NCBI GenBank assembly: GCA_031273605.1
Contig: JAISRN010000068.1
Coordinates: 1 to 39,072 of the forward strand
DNA from: Spirochaetales bacterium
Lineage (GTDB): Bacteria > Spirochaetota > Spirochaetia > UBA9216
Direction of reading: 5' to 3'
Length of the DNA stretch: 39,072 bases
The notes beneath the pieces are model-generated. The model made no database searches. It saw only the letters and a program-made list of their open reading frames with translations, and was not told where the DNA came from. Shown piece by piece: positions 16,697 to 24,788 of this stretch. The position numbers and the translations under genes were made by a program. How positions within the stretch are numbered: the stretch's first letter is position 1; each line of letters starts with the position of its first letter.

Positions 16697-16729
16697 CAAT
16701 TTTTGCGCAACCCCGCCCCTTGTGAAATT

Positions 16730-16758
16730 ATTATGGATCGGGTCTTTTAATCCGTCAA
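16730..16758 (-). promoter_or_regulatory. Promoter of the PTS operon
   Basis: On the minus strand, -35 TTGACG (plus 16753-16758), a 17-bp spacer and -10 CATAAT (plus 16730-16735). Transcription would begin near 16723, only about 13 nt before the TTG start proposed for gutM. Confidence 0.6.
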
Positions 16759-17055
16759 TAAAAATTTTTATCAAAATTTTCGCATAATTTTCCAAATTGT
16801 TAAAAATTTATTGAATTTTTGGAACGGAGGGGATTTTGCGGGGAAAAATTGCCAAAAAGAACCAAAAAACAGGGGAAAAAGCCCGTTTTGGCGAGGAATT
16901 CAGGGGCGCCGAAAGCCGCCGCCAGGGGAAAAAGTCCTGAATTTTAAAAATGTCAAATTTTTACAATATTTTGCCATTATTTTTCAATAGAATTTCACTT
17001 TTTTCCAAGGAATCGCCGTTTTTCTGCGGAGAACTGGAATACCCGCCTTAACCCG

Positions 17056-17165
17056 GATTAACCACGGACCTCACGGACGGAAAAAGTGGTTAGTGGCAAG
17101 AGGAATAGGTTGGGAAGTCCACCCTCCACCCTTCTTTCGCGGTTCCTTTTTCCTGCGGTATCAAA
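17056..17165. repeat. Dispersed ACCACGGAC-type intergenic repeat, copy C
   Basis: GATTAACCACGGACCTCACG followed by GACGGAAAAAG, then GGTTAGTGGC and CTTTCGCGGTTCC. Both the first and last words also occur in copy A at 177-285, in the opposite orientation for the first. It lies directly upstream of the Rpn-family remnant. Confidence 0.55.
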
Positions 17166-17196
17166 CAGATTTTTAACAATGGTGAAGCAAAAAGCC

Positions 17197-17225
17197 CCTT
17201 TCCCATGTCTTTATAGGGAAAGGAG
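17197..17225 (+). promoter_or_regulatory. Hairpin overlapping the ribosome site of the Rpn gene
   Basis: CCTTTCCC (17197-17204) pairs with GGGAAAGG (17216-17223) over an 11-nt loop. The 3' arm includes most of the AAGGAG ribosome site at 17220-17225, 6 nt before the ATG. This should lower translation. Confidence 0.55.
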
Positions 17226-17231
17226 ACTACC

Positions 17232-17705
17232 ATGAATCGACTAAACCCCCTGAACGATTTCCTCTTCCAAAAAATGCTCGGCGAAAAGGGATGCGAGCCC
17301 CAGCTAAAGGCGCTCCTCAACGCCCTCCTTGCCAATACAGGGCGAAAACCCCTCTCCGAAATCGAAATTATCGAAAATACTACCCTCCCTCCGGATATTG
17401 TCGGGGCAAAAAAAAGTATCCTCGACATCCGCTCCCAAACCCCTGACCGGAATAAAATTAATATTGAAGTTCAACTGGCAAACGAGTATAATATAGGCAA
17501 AAGAAACGTCTTTTACGTGAGCCGGGAACTGATTAAGGGCATCGTAGCCGGCCAGGACTATCGGAAGTTACCCCAGGTTATAGCGATTAATATCCTGGGG
17601 TTCAGTCCCTTCCCCCTGGAACGGTATCACACCAGTTTTCACCTGCGGGAAGACCTGAATCCTGAGTTCATATTAACCGATGTGATTGAGATGCGGAGGA
17701 GTTGA
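17232..17705 (+). pseudogene. Rpn/PD-(D/E)XK nuclease family transposase, N-terminal part
   Basis: 157 aa matching the N-terminal half of Rpn (recombination-promoting nuclease / YhgA-like) proteins: PLNDFLFQKMLG, then the catalytic-looking D in ILDIRSQT and E-x-Q in NIEVQLAN, then FYVSRELIKGIVAGQDY. Full-length relatives are about 300 aa. Here the frame stops after IEMRRS, about where the middle of the family sequence should continue, and the typical C-terminus appears in another frame at 17711. I read it as an internally deleted, frameshifted remnant, although the nuclease core residues survive. Translation may be damped by the hairpin over its ribosome site. Confidence 0.7.
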
Positions 17706-17710
17706 TAAAG

Positions 17711-17968
17711 ATGGACGAAGGGATAGCCAAAGCGCAGGCGATAATGGACCGGATAACCCGGGATGAGAAGCTGCTCCATGCCTACGAGATGTATGAGATG
17801 ACCCTTTCGGACGAAACCTCCCGGCTTAACGGCGCCAGGGAGGAAGGCCGACAGGAAGGGGAGGAACGAATCCGGGAGGTGGCGAAAAACTTTAAGGCCA
17901 TGGGACTTTCGGCGGAGCAAATTGCCGCCGCCACCGGCCTAAGCCCCGACGAAATAGCCCGGTTATAG
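17711..17968 (+). pseudogene. Rpn family C-terminal fragment
   Basis: 85 aa with the usual C-terminal features of Rpn-family proteins: KAQAIMDRITRDEKLLHAYEMYE, then a Glu/Arg/Gly-rich helix (GAREEGRQEGEER) and the terminal helix pair KAMGLSAEQIAAATGLSPDEI. The ATG at 17711 has GGAGGA 10 nt upstream, inside the end of the previous frame, so it could still be made as a separate small protein. A TTG at 17702 overlapping the previous stop by 4 bp is possible but too close to the ribosome site. Confidence 0.6.
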
Positions 17969-17971
17969 GGA

Positions 17972-18060
17972 AAAAGTCGACCACACTGACCCCACAGACA
18001 AAGAAAGAAACCTCCCCCGGCCTTTATGTGCCTTCCGTGCCACTAATCACTAATCACTAA
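17972..18060. repeat. Dispersed ACCACGGAC-type intergenic repeat, copy D
   Basis: Diverged words CGACCACACTGACCCCACAG, then CTTTATGTGCCTTCCGTGCC. It ends in the 7-bp tandem repeat at 18042-18065. With copy C it brackets the Rpn remnant. Confidence 0.4.
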
Positions 18061-18065
18061 TCACT
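18042..18065. repeat. Tandem ACTAATC repeat (7 bp x 3.4)
   Basis: Three full copies of ACTAATC plus ACT. The TGA stop of the ttcA-like gene (18061-18063 on the minus strand) lies inside it, so a change in copy number could alter that C-terminus by a few residues. Confidence 0.6.
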
Positions 18066-18804
18066 TTGCCGTGAGCCCTTCATCCAGATAATCCCAGTGT
18101 CCCCCGCTGAGGGCCCGGAGAATCCGGCGTTTGGGGCCCGGCCCTTCTCCCAGGAGGGGTTTTATCCGGGCTCTCATCTCCCGCCGGCCCGAATGAAGGC
18201 CGAAGGGGCAGGTACAGACGCTGCGGAGGATGCCCTTTTCCCCGGCGCAGGCGATGATCTGGGCCTCTTCCACATAGGCCAGGGGACGAATGAGGCTTAG
18301 GGGGTATTTCCGGTAGTCCAGCCGGGCGGGCATGGTTTCCAAGGTCCCCTTTTGCAGGAGGTTCATAAAAAAAGTTTCGATAATGTCGTCCAGATGATGT
18401 CCCAGGGCCAGTTTGTTAAAACCGTGGTCCACCGCATACCTGATGAGTTCCGTCCGGCGCTGGGTGGAACACCAGTAACAGTTCATGGTTTTTCCCGGTT
18501 TGAGCCGCCCCATGACGGGGACCGGCAGATCCTGAAAGGGCAGCCCCCAGCCGGCCAGGTTTTGTTTTAGGGCCCCCTTTTGGCAGCAGGAGCAAAAGTC
18601 CGTGGAGATATGAATGGCCTCCAGGGTAAAATTTCGTTTAAGGGCCTGCTTTAGGTCCGAGAGAACCCAGGCCATGACCGTGGAATCCTTGCCGCCGGAA
18701 ACCCCGGCGAGAATCCGGTCCCCCTCGGCGATAAGGTTTCGTTCCAGGATGGCCTTGAGGGTGAGTTTGCGGACCAGAGTAAGGGCCTTTTTGCCGCCGT
18801 CCAT
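18061..18804 (-). CDS. TtcA-family tRNA 2-thiocytidine biosynthesis protein
   Basis: A 247-aa PP-loop ATPase. The ATP-binding loop is SGGKDS at 36-41. The cysteine pair of TtcA proteins is C109-x2-C112 (NCYWCSTQRR), with a further C197 and C199 in SVCTCPFG, fitting Fe-S-dependent tRNA thiolation (s2C32). A further C71/C73/C74 cluster (DFCSCCQ) is visible. GHHLDDIIET is the family GHH/D block. The start has GGAGGA upstream. TilS is unlikely because of the cysteines. It lies downstream of tRNA-Asn, separated by a terminator, so it probably has its own promoter, which I did not find. Confidence 0.85.
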   Translation of the reverse strand: MDGGKKALTLVRKLTLKAILERNLIAEGDRILAGVSGGKDSTVMAWVLSDLKQALKRNFTLEAIHISTDFCSCCQKGALKQNLAGWGLPFQDLPVPVMGRLKPGKTMNCYWCSTQRRTELIRYAVDHGFNKLALGHHLDDIIETFFMNLLQKGTLETMPARLDYRKYPLSLIRPLAYVEEAQIIACAGEKGILRSVCTCPFGLHSGRREMRARIKPLLGEGPGPKRRILRALSGGHWDYLDEGLTAK

Positions 18805-18833
18805 CCTTCCTCCTCCGGGGCTAAAACCGGACC

Positions 18834-18859
18834 AAAAAAAACCGCCCGAAACCGGGCGG
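18834..18859 (-). terminator. Rho-independent terminator after tRNA-Asn
   Basis: On the minus strand CCGCCCG and CGGGCGG form a 7-bp GC stem with a 4-nt loop, followed by eight T. It lies 15 nt beyond the tRNA 3' end. Confidence 0.85.
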
Positions 18860-18874
18860 CCAAGGTTAAAAAGG

Positions 18875-18947
18875 CTCCCTCGGACAGACTCGAACTGCCG
18901 ACCTAGTGGTTAACAGCCACCCGCTCTACCGACTGAGCTACAAGGGA
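18875..18947 (-). tRNA. tRNA-Asn (GTT)
   Basis: A complete cloverleaf on the minus strand: acceptor TCCCTTG/CGAGGGA, D-arm GCTC...GAGC, anticodon loop CTGTTAA with anticodon GTT, T-arm GGCAG-TTCGAGT-CTGTC, discriminator G. The 3' CCA is not encoded (CCT follows), so it must be added by CCA-adding enzyme. It has its own promoter and terminator. Confidence 0.95.
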
Positions 18948-18957
18948 AAGTAAGACT

Positions 18958-18986
18958 AAGATAGCCTTTTTTTAAAAAACTGTCAA
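18958..18986 (-). promoter_or_regulatory. Promoter of tRNA-Asn
   Basis: On the minus strand, consensus -35 TTGACA (plus 18981-18986), a 17-bp spacer of mostly T and A, and -10 TATCTT (plus 18958-18963). The mature 5' end is about 10 nt beyond the -10. Confidence 0.7.
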
Positions 18987-19040
18987 GGGAAAATTAACAT
19001 AAAAACCCTGCCTTATTCGGATAAAATAGACAAAAACCGG

Positions 19041-20630
19041 CTATTCCCACTCGATCGTGGCCGGGGGCTTGGAAGAAACATCGTAAACCACCCGGCCTAT
19101 CCCCGGAACCGAGTTGGTGATGAGGGCCGCTATTTCCAGCAGGTCCTTCATCTCAAAGGGATACGCGTCGGCGGTCATGCCGTCCCGGCTGGTAATGGCC
19201 CTCAAGGCCAGAACATAGGAGTAGTTCCTGGCGTCCCCGGTTACCCCCACGGAGCGGACCGGCAGCAGCACCCCGAAGGCCTGCCATATCCGGTCGTAAA
19301 GCCCCCGGCGCTTTAGCTCCGCGATAAACAGGCCGTCCGCCTCCCGGAGGAGCCGGCACTTTTCGGGGGTTACCTCCCCGGGGATTCGTACCGCCAGGCC
19401 AGGCCCCGGAAAGGGATGCCGGCCGACCAGCTTTGCGTCCAAGCCAAGGCGGGCGCCCAGGCGGCGGACCTCGTCCTTGTAAAGCCGGGAAAGGGGCTCG
19501 ATGAGGAGGCCCCCTTCCCTCTTGGCCTCCACCAGGGGGCTGCGGACATTATGGTGGCTCTTGATAACCCGGGCCTTTTGGCCCACCCCCTTTCCCGATT
19601 CAATCAGATCGGTGTAAAGGGTGCCCTGGGCCAGGAGATAGTCCCCGGCAATCCTGGCTTTGACGGCCTGTTCCTGAACCTCCATAAATAAATCGCCGAT
19701 GATTCGCCGCTTTTCCTCCGGAGAATCGACTCCCCCCAGCCCCCCCAGGAAGGTCTCTTCCGCCTCAATGAGATAGAGATTTTCCGCCCCCAGGCTTTTC
19801 AGGCTCTCCGCCACTTCCTGGGATTCATTTTGACGCATAAGCCCGGTGTCGATGTACATCAGGTGAACCCGCCGGGGGTCCAGAGTTTTTAAGAGGAGGG
19901 CGGCCACCACGGCGGAATCCACTCCCCCGGAAATGAGAACCAGCACTTCCCGGGATCCGGCTTTGGCTTTTACTTCCTCCTGAATTAGGGAGAGGTAGGA
20001 GTCCACATCCCAGCCTTTGGCCCCGCGGCAGATCTGAAAAACAAAGTTCCCCAGAAGTACATCCCCGTATCCACAGTGGCTTACCTCCGGGTGAAATTGA
20101 AAGCCGTAAAGCCGACGGCCGGGATGCCAGGCGGCGGCAATGTGATTTTCCGAACGGGCCAGGAGAACAAAGCCCGGAGCGGGGGTTTCCACGCTGTCCC
20201 CGTGGCTCATCCAGGAAAGAAAGCTCCGGGGAACCCCTTGAAAAAGGGCGGCGGGGGAATCCGGGGCCGGGGAATTGGCGGGGGACTCCAGGGCCGGAGG
20301 CAGGAGGGTTACCGGGATGCGGCCGTACTCCCGGGCGGGCAGGGCCACCACCCGGCCTCCGAAATCCCTCGTCATAAGCTGGAAGCCGTAGCAGAGCCCC
20401 AGTACCGGAAGGCCGGTTTCGTACCAAAGGGGATCGACCCCCGGAGCCCCCTCCTGGTAAACCGATGCGGGGGAGCCGGAAAAAATGATTCCCCGGACCT
20501 GGTTTAAGAGGGAGGGAGAAAAGGGAAGGTCTCCGGGAAGAATCTCCGTGTAGACTCCCATCTCCCTGATTCTCCGGCCAATAAGCTGGGTGGTTTGGCT
20601 GCCAAAGTCAAGAATTAAGATCGTGTCCAT
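19041..20630 (-). CDS. guaA: GMP synthase (glutamine-hydrolysing)
   Basis: A 529-aa bifunctional enzyme converting XMP to GMP. The glutaminase half has C80 (LGLCYGFQ), H180 and E182 (FHPEVSH). The synthetase half has the PP-loop SGGVDS at 234-239, the XMP-binding C-terminal region and KSHHNVR. Its ATG lies 16 bp inside the end of purA, so the two are translationally coupled. It is the last gene of the purine operon. The length is normal and nothing is missing. Confidence 0.97.
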   Translation of the reverse strand: MDTILILDFGSQTTQLIGRRIREMGVYTEILPGDLPFSPSLLNQVRGIIFSGSPASVYQEGAPGVDPLWYETGLPVLGLCYGFQLMTRDFGGRVVALPAREYGRIPVTLLPPALESPANSPAPDSPAALFQGVPRSFLSWMSHGDSVETPAPGFVLLARSENHIAAAWHPGRRLYGFQFHPEVSHCGYGDVLLGNFVFQICRGAKGWDVDSYLSLIQEEVKAKAGSREVLVLISGGVDSAVVAALLLKTLDPRRVHLMYIDTGLMRQNESQEVAESLKSLGAENLYLIEAEETFLGGLGGVDSPEEKRRIIGDLFMEVQEQAVKARIAGDYLLAQGTLYTDLIESGKGVGQKARVIKSHHNVRSPLVEAKREGGLLIEPLSRLYKDEVRRLGARLGLDAKLVGRHPFPGPGLAVRIPGEVTPEKCRLLREADGLFIAELKRRGLYDRIWQAFGVLLPVRSVGVTGDARNYSYVLALRAITSRDGMTADAYPFEMKDLLEIAALITNSVPGIGRVVYDVSSKPPATIEWE

Positions 20631-21844
20631 AGGGGCCTTCGGATAAAGGTTTCTTTTCTCCGGTATCCCACGGAGATCACGTCCACCGGGGTTTCGCAGT
20701 AGTCTTCGATAAATTGAATGTAGCTTCGGGCCTGGGGGGGAAGCTCCTCGTAGGTGCGGCTGGAGGCCAGGCGGGTTTTCCAGCCCGGAAAGCCCTTTAA
20801 AACCGGCTCGGCCTTTTCCAGTACTTCGGTGGAGGAGGGAAAGTCCGTTAGTTCCTCTCCCCGGAAACGGTAGGCGGTACAGACCTTGATCTCGTCAAAC
20901 CCGTCGTAGACATCGATGTGGGTCAGCACCAGGGAATCGATCCCCGAAACCCGGCAGGCGTACCGGAGAGCCGTTAAGTCCAGATAGCCTGTCCGCCGGG
21001 GCCGCCCGGTGGTAACGCCGTACTCCCGGCCCAGCTCCCGAATCCGGTTTCCCAGGTCTCCGTCCCGGCCTTCGGTAAACTCGCTGGGAAAGGGGCCGTT
21101 GCCCACCCTGGTTGAGTAAGCCTTAAACACCCCCAGCACCCGGTCAATCCGGCCCGGCCCTAAGCCCCCGCCCTGGCAGGCCCCGGCGGCGGTGGAGTAT
21201 CCGGAGGAAACAAAGGGGTAGGTTCCCCAGTCGAGGTCCAAAAGCACCCCCTGGGAGCCCTCCAGGAGAATCTTTTTATTCCGAAAGTCCGCCATAAAGG
21301 CCGCCTGATTCACCCGCATCCCGTTAAGCCGCTCCCGGTAATCCTCCAAAAAACTCCGGTAGCTTTCGGGCATCCTGGCCCAGAGTTCCGAATCAAAAAG
21401 GTCCACCACCCGGATGCCGTTCCGGTGGGCCTTGTGGGCAAAGGTAACGCCGATTCCCCGGCCGGTGGTTCCGATGGGGTTAAAGCGCCGGCCCTCCAGT
21501 TCCCTGTCTTCGTCCTTATAATCCGGAAGAACCAGGTGGGCCCGGTCGGAGAGGAAAACCCGGCCCTGCCAGGCAAGCCCCTGCCGGGAAAGTTCTTCCA
21601 GTTCCGCAAAGAGGGACTGAACATCCACCACCATTCCCGCCCCCAGGAGCACTTTTTTGTCCGGGTAAACTATTCCTGAGGGAATCAGGTGAAGTTTATA
21701 TGTTTCTTCCCCCACAACAATAGTGTGCCCCGCATTGGCTCCGCCGGAAAACCGGACCACCAGATCCGAATCCTGGGCTAAAAAATCAACAATTTTGCCT
21801 TTTCCTTCATCGCCCCACTGGGCGCCGATTACGACTAAATTCAT
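20615..21844 (-). CDS. purA: Adenylosuccinate synthetase
   Basis: Makes adenylosuccinate from IMP, Asp and GTP. From the ATG at 21842-21844 (MNLVVIGAQWGDEGKGK) it has 409 aa, slightly short of the usual about 430. GDEGKGK at 11-17 is the GTP loop, followed by the GANAGHTIV block with the catalytic His. AGGA precedes this start. Reading further upstream to 22024 gives low-complexity sequence and is rejected. It starts 64 bp after the guaB stop and overlaps guaA by 16 bp. Confidence 0.96.
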   Translation of the reverse strand: MNLVVIGAQWGDEGKGKIVDFLAQDSDLVVRFSGGANAGHTIVVGEETYKLHLIPSGIVYPDKKVLLGAGMVVDVQSLFAELEELSRQGLAWQGRVFLSDRAHLVLPDYKDEDRELEGRRFNPIGTTGRGIGVTFAHKAHRNGIRVVDLFDSELWARMPESYRSFLEDYRERLNGMRVNQAAFMADFRNKKILLEGSQGVLLDLDWGTYPFVSSGYSTAAGACQGGGLGPGRIDRVLGVFKAYSTRVGNGPFPSEFTEGRDGDLGNRIRELGREYGVTTGRPRRTGYLDLTALRYACRVSGIDSLVLTHIDVYDGFDEIKVCTAYRFRGEELTDFPSSTEVLEKAEPVLKGFPGWKTRLASSRTYEELPPQARSYIQFIEDYCETPVDVISVGYRRKETFIRRPLWTRS

Positions 21845-21908
21845 GAATCTTCCTTTGTTTGCCCGTAGGCGTTTTTTTGTTCCCCGGATCCCCTGCTGTT
21901 TCTTAGGA

Positions 21909-23348
21909 TCACTGGGGGGAGTAATTGGGGGCTTCCTGGGTAATGACCACATCGTGGGGGTGGCTTTCGATGAGCCCCGCGGAGGTAATCCGCAGGAATT
22001 TCCGGTAGCGCCTGAGCTCCTCAATGTTCCGGCAGCCGCAGTAAAACATCCCCTTCCGCAGGCCCGCGGAAAGCTGATGAAGGAAGGAGCGCACCTCCCC
22101 CTTGTAGGGCACCCGGCCTTCGATGCCTTCGGGAACCAGACCCTCCCCGGGATTCATCTGGTAACGGTCCCCTCCCCCCTCCTGAATGGCCCCTAGGGCG
22201 CCCATTCCCCGGTACTGCTTAAACATCCGGCCGTCGTAAATGATGGCCTGACCGGGGCTTTCTTCCAACCCCGCCAAAAGCCCCCCCAGCATCACCGTGC
22301 CGGCCCCGGCGGCAATGGCCTTGGTAATGTCCCCGGAGAATTTTACCCCCCCGTCGGCAATCACCGGAATATTGTACTTGTCCGCCTCCTCCGCGCACCA
22401 GAGGACGGCGCTGAACTGGGGCGCCCCGGCTCCGGACACTACCCGGGTAGTGCAGATGGAACCCGGCCCGATCCCCACCTTTACCGCGTCGCTTCCGGCG
22501 TCAATCATCCGCTTTGTGCCCTCCGGGGTGGCGACGTTCCCCCCCACCACCAGGATGTCCCAGCGTTTTTTAATGTCCCCAATGGCCTTAACCACCGGCG
22601 CCGAATCGCCGTGGGCGGTGTCGATAACCACAAAGTTAACGCCGTTCTCCAAAAGAAGGGGAATCCGCCGCTCGTAATCCTGGGGAGAAACCGCCGCCCC
22701 CACCACCAGCCGGCCGGCCTTATCCAGCACCGCCTGGGGATACTTTTCGTGTTTTTCCAGGTCTTTAAAGGTGATAAGGCCGATGATCCGGTTTTCCCCG
22801 TCCACCACGGGGATCTTTTCAATCTTGTGGCGGTTAAAGAGTTCCCTGGCCAGGCTGATGTCCACGGGTTTCTTGGCCCGGATGGGGTCCTTGGTCATCA
22901 CCTCCGAAACCTTTAAGTCGGGGTTATCGCAAAACCGGGTGTCCCGGTTGGTAATGATTCCCGAAAGTTTCCCCTGGCTGTCCACCACGGGAAGGCCGGA
23001 GATCTTATACTGAGCGGTGATGCGCTTAACATCCCGGATGGTCATGTTTTCCTCCACCGTGTGGGGTTTGTCGATGATCCAGTTCCGGGAACGCTTAACC
23101 ACCCCCACCTGCCGGGCCTGCTCGTCCGGGCTTAGGTTGCGGTGGATAACCCCGGCCCCCCCGTGGAGGGCGATAAATTTGGCCATCCGATCCTCCGTTA
23201 CCGTGTCCATCGCGGCGGAGAGGATGGGGGTGTTCAGGTAAATATCCCCGCAAAGGCGGCTGCGAATGTCGATCTCTCCGGGGAGAAGCTCGGCATAGGC
23301 GGGCATGAGGAGAACATCATCGTAGCTTAAGGTTTCTTTAATTTCCAT
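21909..23348 (-). CDS. guaB: Inosine-5'-monophosphate dehydrogenase
   Basis: A 479-aa NAD enzyme that oxidises IMP to XMP. The catalytic cysteine is C299 in GPGSICTTR. Two CBS domains lie at about 95-200, the usual insertion. The family blocks ILSAAMDTVTE and ADGGVKFSGDITKA are present. Its ATG overlaps the purB stop by one base (TAATG). With purA directly downstream, both IMP branches are expressed together. Confidence 0.97.
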   Translation of the reverse strand: MEIKETLSYDDVLLMPAYAELLPGEIDIRSRLCGDIYLNTPILSAAMDTVTEDRMAKFIALHGGAGVIHRNLSPDEQARQVGVVKRSRNWIIDKPHTVEENMTIRDVKRITAQYKISGLPVVDSQGKLSGIITNRDTRFCDNPDLKVSEVMTKDPIRAKKPVDISLARELFNRHKIEKIPVVDGENRIIGLITFKDLEKHEKYPQAVLDKAGRLVVGAAVSPQDYERRIPLLLENGVNFVVIDTAHGDSAPVVKAIGDIKKRWDILVVGGNVATPEGTKRMIDAGSDAVKVGIGPGSICTTRVVSGAGAPQFSAVLWCAEEADKYNIPVIADGGVKFSGDITKAIAAGAGTVMLGGLLAGLEESPGQAIIYDGRMFKQYRGMGALGAIQEGGGDRYQMNPGEGLVPEGIEGRVPYKGEVRSFLHQLSAGLRKGMFYCGCRNIEELRRYRKFLRITSAGLIESHPHDVVITQEAPNYSPQ

Positions 23349-24760
23349 TACCGCTCCTTTAATTTTGCGATCAGCCTCCGGTATTCCCTGGCTAAACGCC
23401 GGGCCTTTTTTACCGAAAGGCCGGTGTAGTGTTCCGGCCGGGAAAAGAAAACCCCGGCGCTGCCGCCGCAGGTTTTGTGCAGTTGTTCATCAACCAGATC
23501 AAAAACTTTTTGATCCTTGGTGAGTTCCTCCGCCAGGCTTGTCCGGTTATGCTCGCATTTTAGGGTAAGCCGGCGGATAATTTCGTGGGCATGACTTTCC
23601 CCCCTGGCGGAAAGCAGGATGTAGGCCGCCTCGGAGAGCACCAGATCGCCGGTTTGTTTAAGGTTGTTCCGGAGGGCCTGGTCTTCCACCGAAAGGCCCT
23701 TTAGGATATCCTTCATCCTGGCCGCCGCGGCGGCAAAACCCGCCAGGTAATCCGCCACAAACCGGGCGGAGGCGGAGTTGGAAAGGTCCCGCTGGTGTTC
23801 CGATATTTGGTCCATATAGAAAGTCATTATCCGGGGAGAAAAGGCCTTCCATAAACTTTTAACGTGCTCCGAATTCCAGGGGTTGCGCTTTTGGGGCATG
23901 GTGGAAGAACCCACCTGATCCGCAGAAAAGAATTCCCGGACCTCCCCAATTTCGGTACGCTGAAGGTGCCTGAGATCGTCCGCCAAATTGGCAAGGATTC
24001 CAAAGGCGATGTTTATCTCCAGGAGGAGCCTTAACAGGTACTCCGGTTCCACAATCTGGGTGCTGTGGGGCGCCGGGGTTAAGCCCACCTTGGCCAGACA
24101 GGCTTTTTCCAGGCCCTCGGGATCGGAAACGATGAGGCTTAGGGCGTTGTAGGCCCCCACCGCCCCGGAGAGCTTTCCCCTAAGGTCCCGGCTTAAGGTG
24201 TCGATCCTTTTGACGGATTCCCCCAGGCGGACGAGAAACTCCCCCAGGGCGTAACCTAAGGTAAGGGGAACCGCGTGCTGGCCGTGGGTCCGGCCCACCT
24301 GGGGGACGGCGGCGTGCTTTTCCACCAGACCGGCCAGGCTCTCCTCTATTTCCAAAAGCAGGGGAAGGAGAACCTCCCGGCAGACATCCCGGTAGCGCAT
24401 GGCCGAGGCGGTGTCCAGAATATCCGCGGAGGTGGCCCCAAGGTGAACCAGCCGCCCCAGTTCCGGAGGAATTTTTTTCTTGATAACATTAACTAAGGCC
24501 CGGATGTTGTGCCGGGTTTTTTCCTCTTCCCGGTACACCTCTTTGGGGTCCAGGGAACCTTCCAAACCCTCCGCCCCGGCGGGGTCCAGTCCCAAGAGTT
24601 CCATGTGGGTACGGAGGAGGGCCCCCTCCACCGCGGCGCAGTACCGGAGGGAGGCCTCTTCGCTGAGGTAGGCCGCCAGGCGATCAAAAAGCTCCCGGTT
24701 GGCCAGGTAGTACCGGTGATCCAGGGGAGACAGATTAGAAAAAATATTTTTCTGTTCCAT
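23348..24760 (-). CDS. purB: Adenylosuccinate lyase
   Basis: A 470-aa fumarase/aspartase-superfamily enzyme. It releases fumarate from adenylosuccinate and from SAICAR. H159 in GRTHGQHAVP is the catalytic-acid region and GSSTMPQKRNP at 284-294 is the signature loop. It starts 28 bp after the map stop. A perfect TATAAT at plus 24766-24771 (minus strand) lies 5 nt before the ATG, but the -35 is poor, so a weak internal promoter is possible. Confidence 0.95.
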   Translation of the reverse strand: MEQKNIFSNLSPLDHRYYLANRELFDRLAAYLSEEASLRYCAAVEGALLRTHMELLGLDPAGAEGLEGSLDPKEVYREEEKTRHNIRALVNVIKKKIPPELGRLVHLGATSADILDTASAMRYRDVCREVLLPLLLEIEESLAGLVEKHAAVPQVGRTHGQHAVPLTLGYALGEFLVRLGESVKRIDTLSRDLRGKLSGAVGAYNALSLIVSDPEGLEKACLAKVGLTPAPHSTQIVEPEYLLRLLLEINIAFGILANLADDLRHLQRTEIGEVREFFSADQVGSSTMPQKRNPWNSEHVKSLWKAFSPRIMTFYMDQISEHQRDLSNSASARFVADYLAGFAAAAARMKDILKGLSVEDQALRNNLKQTGDLVLSEAAYILLSARGESHAHEIIRRLTLKCEHNRTSLAEELTKDQKVFDLVDEQLHKTCGGSAGVFFSRPEHYTGLSVKKARRLAREYRRLIAKLKER

Positions 24761-24788
24761 GCCTTATTATAGTGAAACCCCAAAAAAC

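Larger units (their letters stand above)
16711..17231. other. AT-rich intergenic control region
   Basis: A stretch of about 520 bp with no gene that I can support. It holds the PTS operon promoter at 16730-16758, several A/T tracts between 16740 and 17010, an inverted repeat AATTCAGG/CCTGAATT (16897-16904 and 16936-16943), a copy of the ACCACGGAC repeat, and the leader of the Rpn gene. It is much more AT-rich than its flanks. Confidence 0.5.

Noticed and set aside
16423-16710. A 95-codon frame starting at the TTG near gutM
   Set aside because: Beyond the homopolymer tract it is out of frame with the GutM similarity. Only its first few codons are likely to be real, as the start of gutM.
18042-18065. 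Possible CRISPR or satellite array
   Set aside because: It is only a 7-bp tandem repeat without spacers.
21845-22024. N-terminal extension of purA by 60 codons
   Set aside because: It runs into the end of guaB and has no family similarity. The ATG at 21844 has a ribosome site and gives the standard PurA N-terminus.
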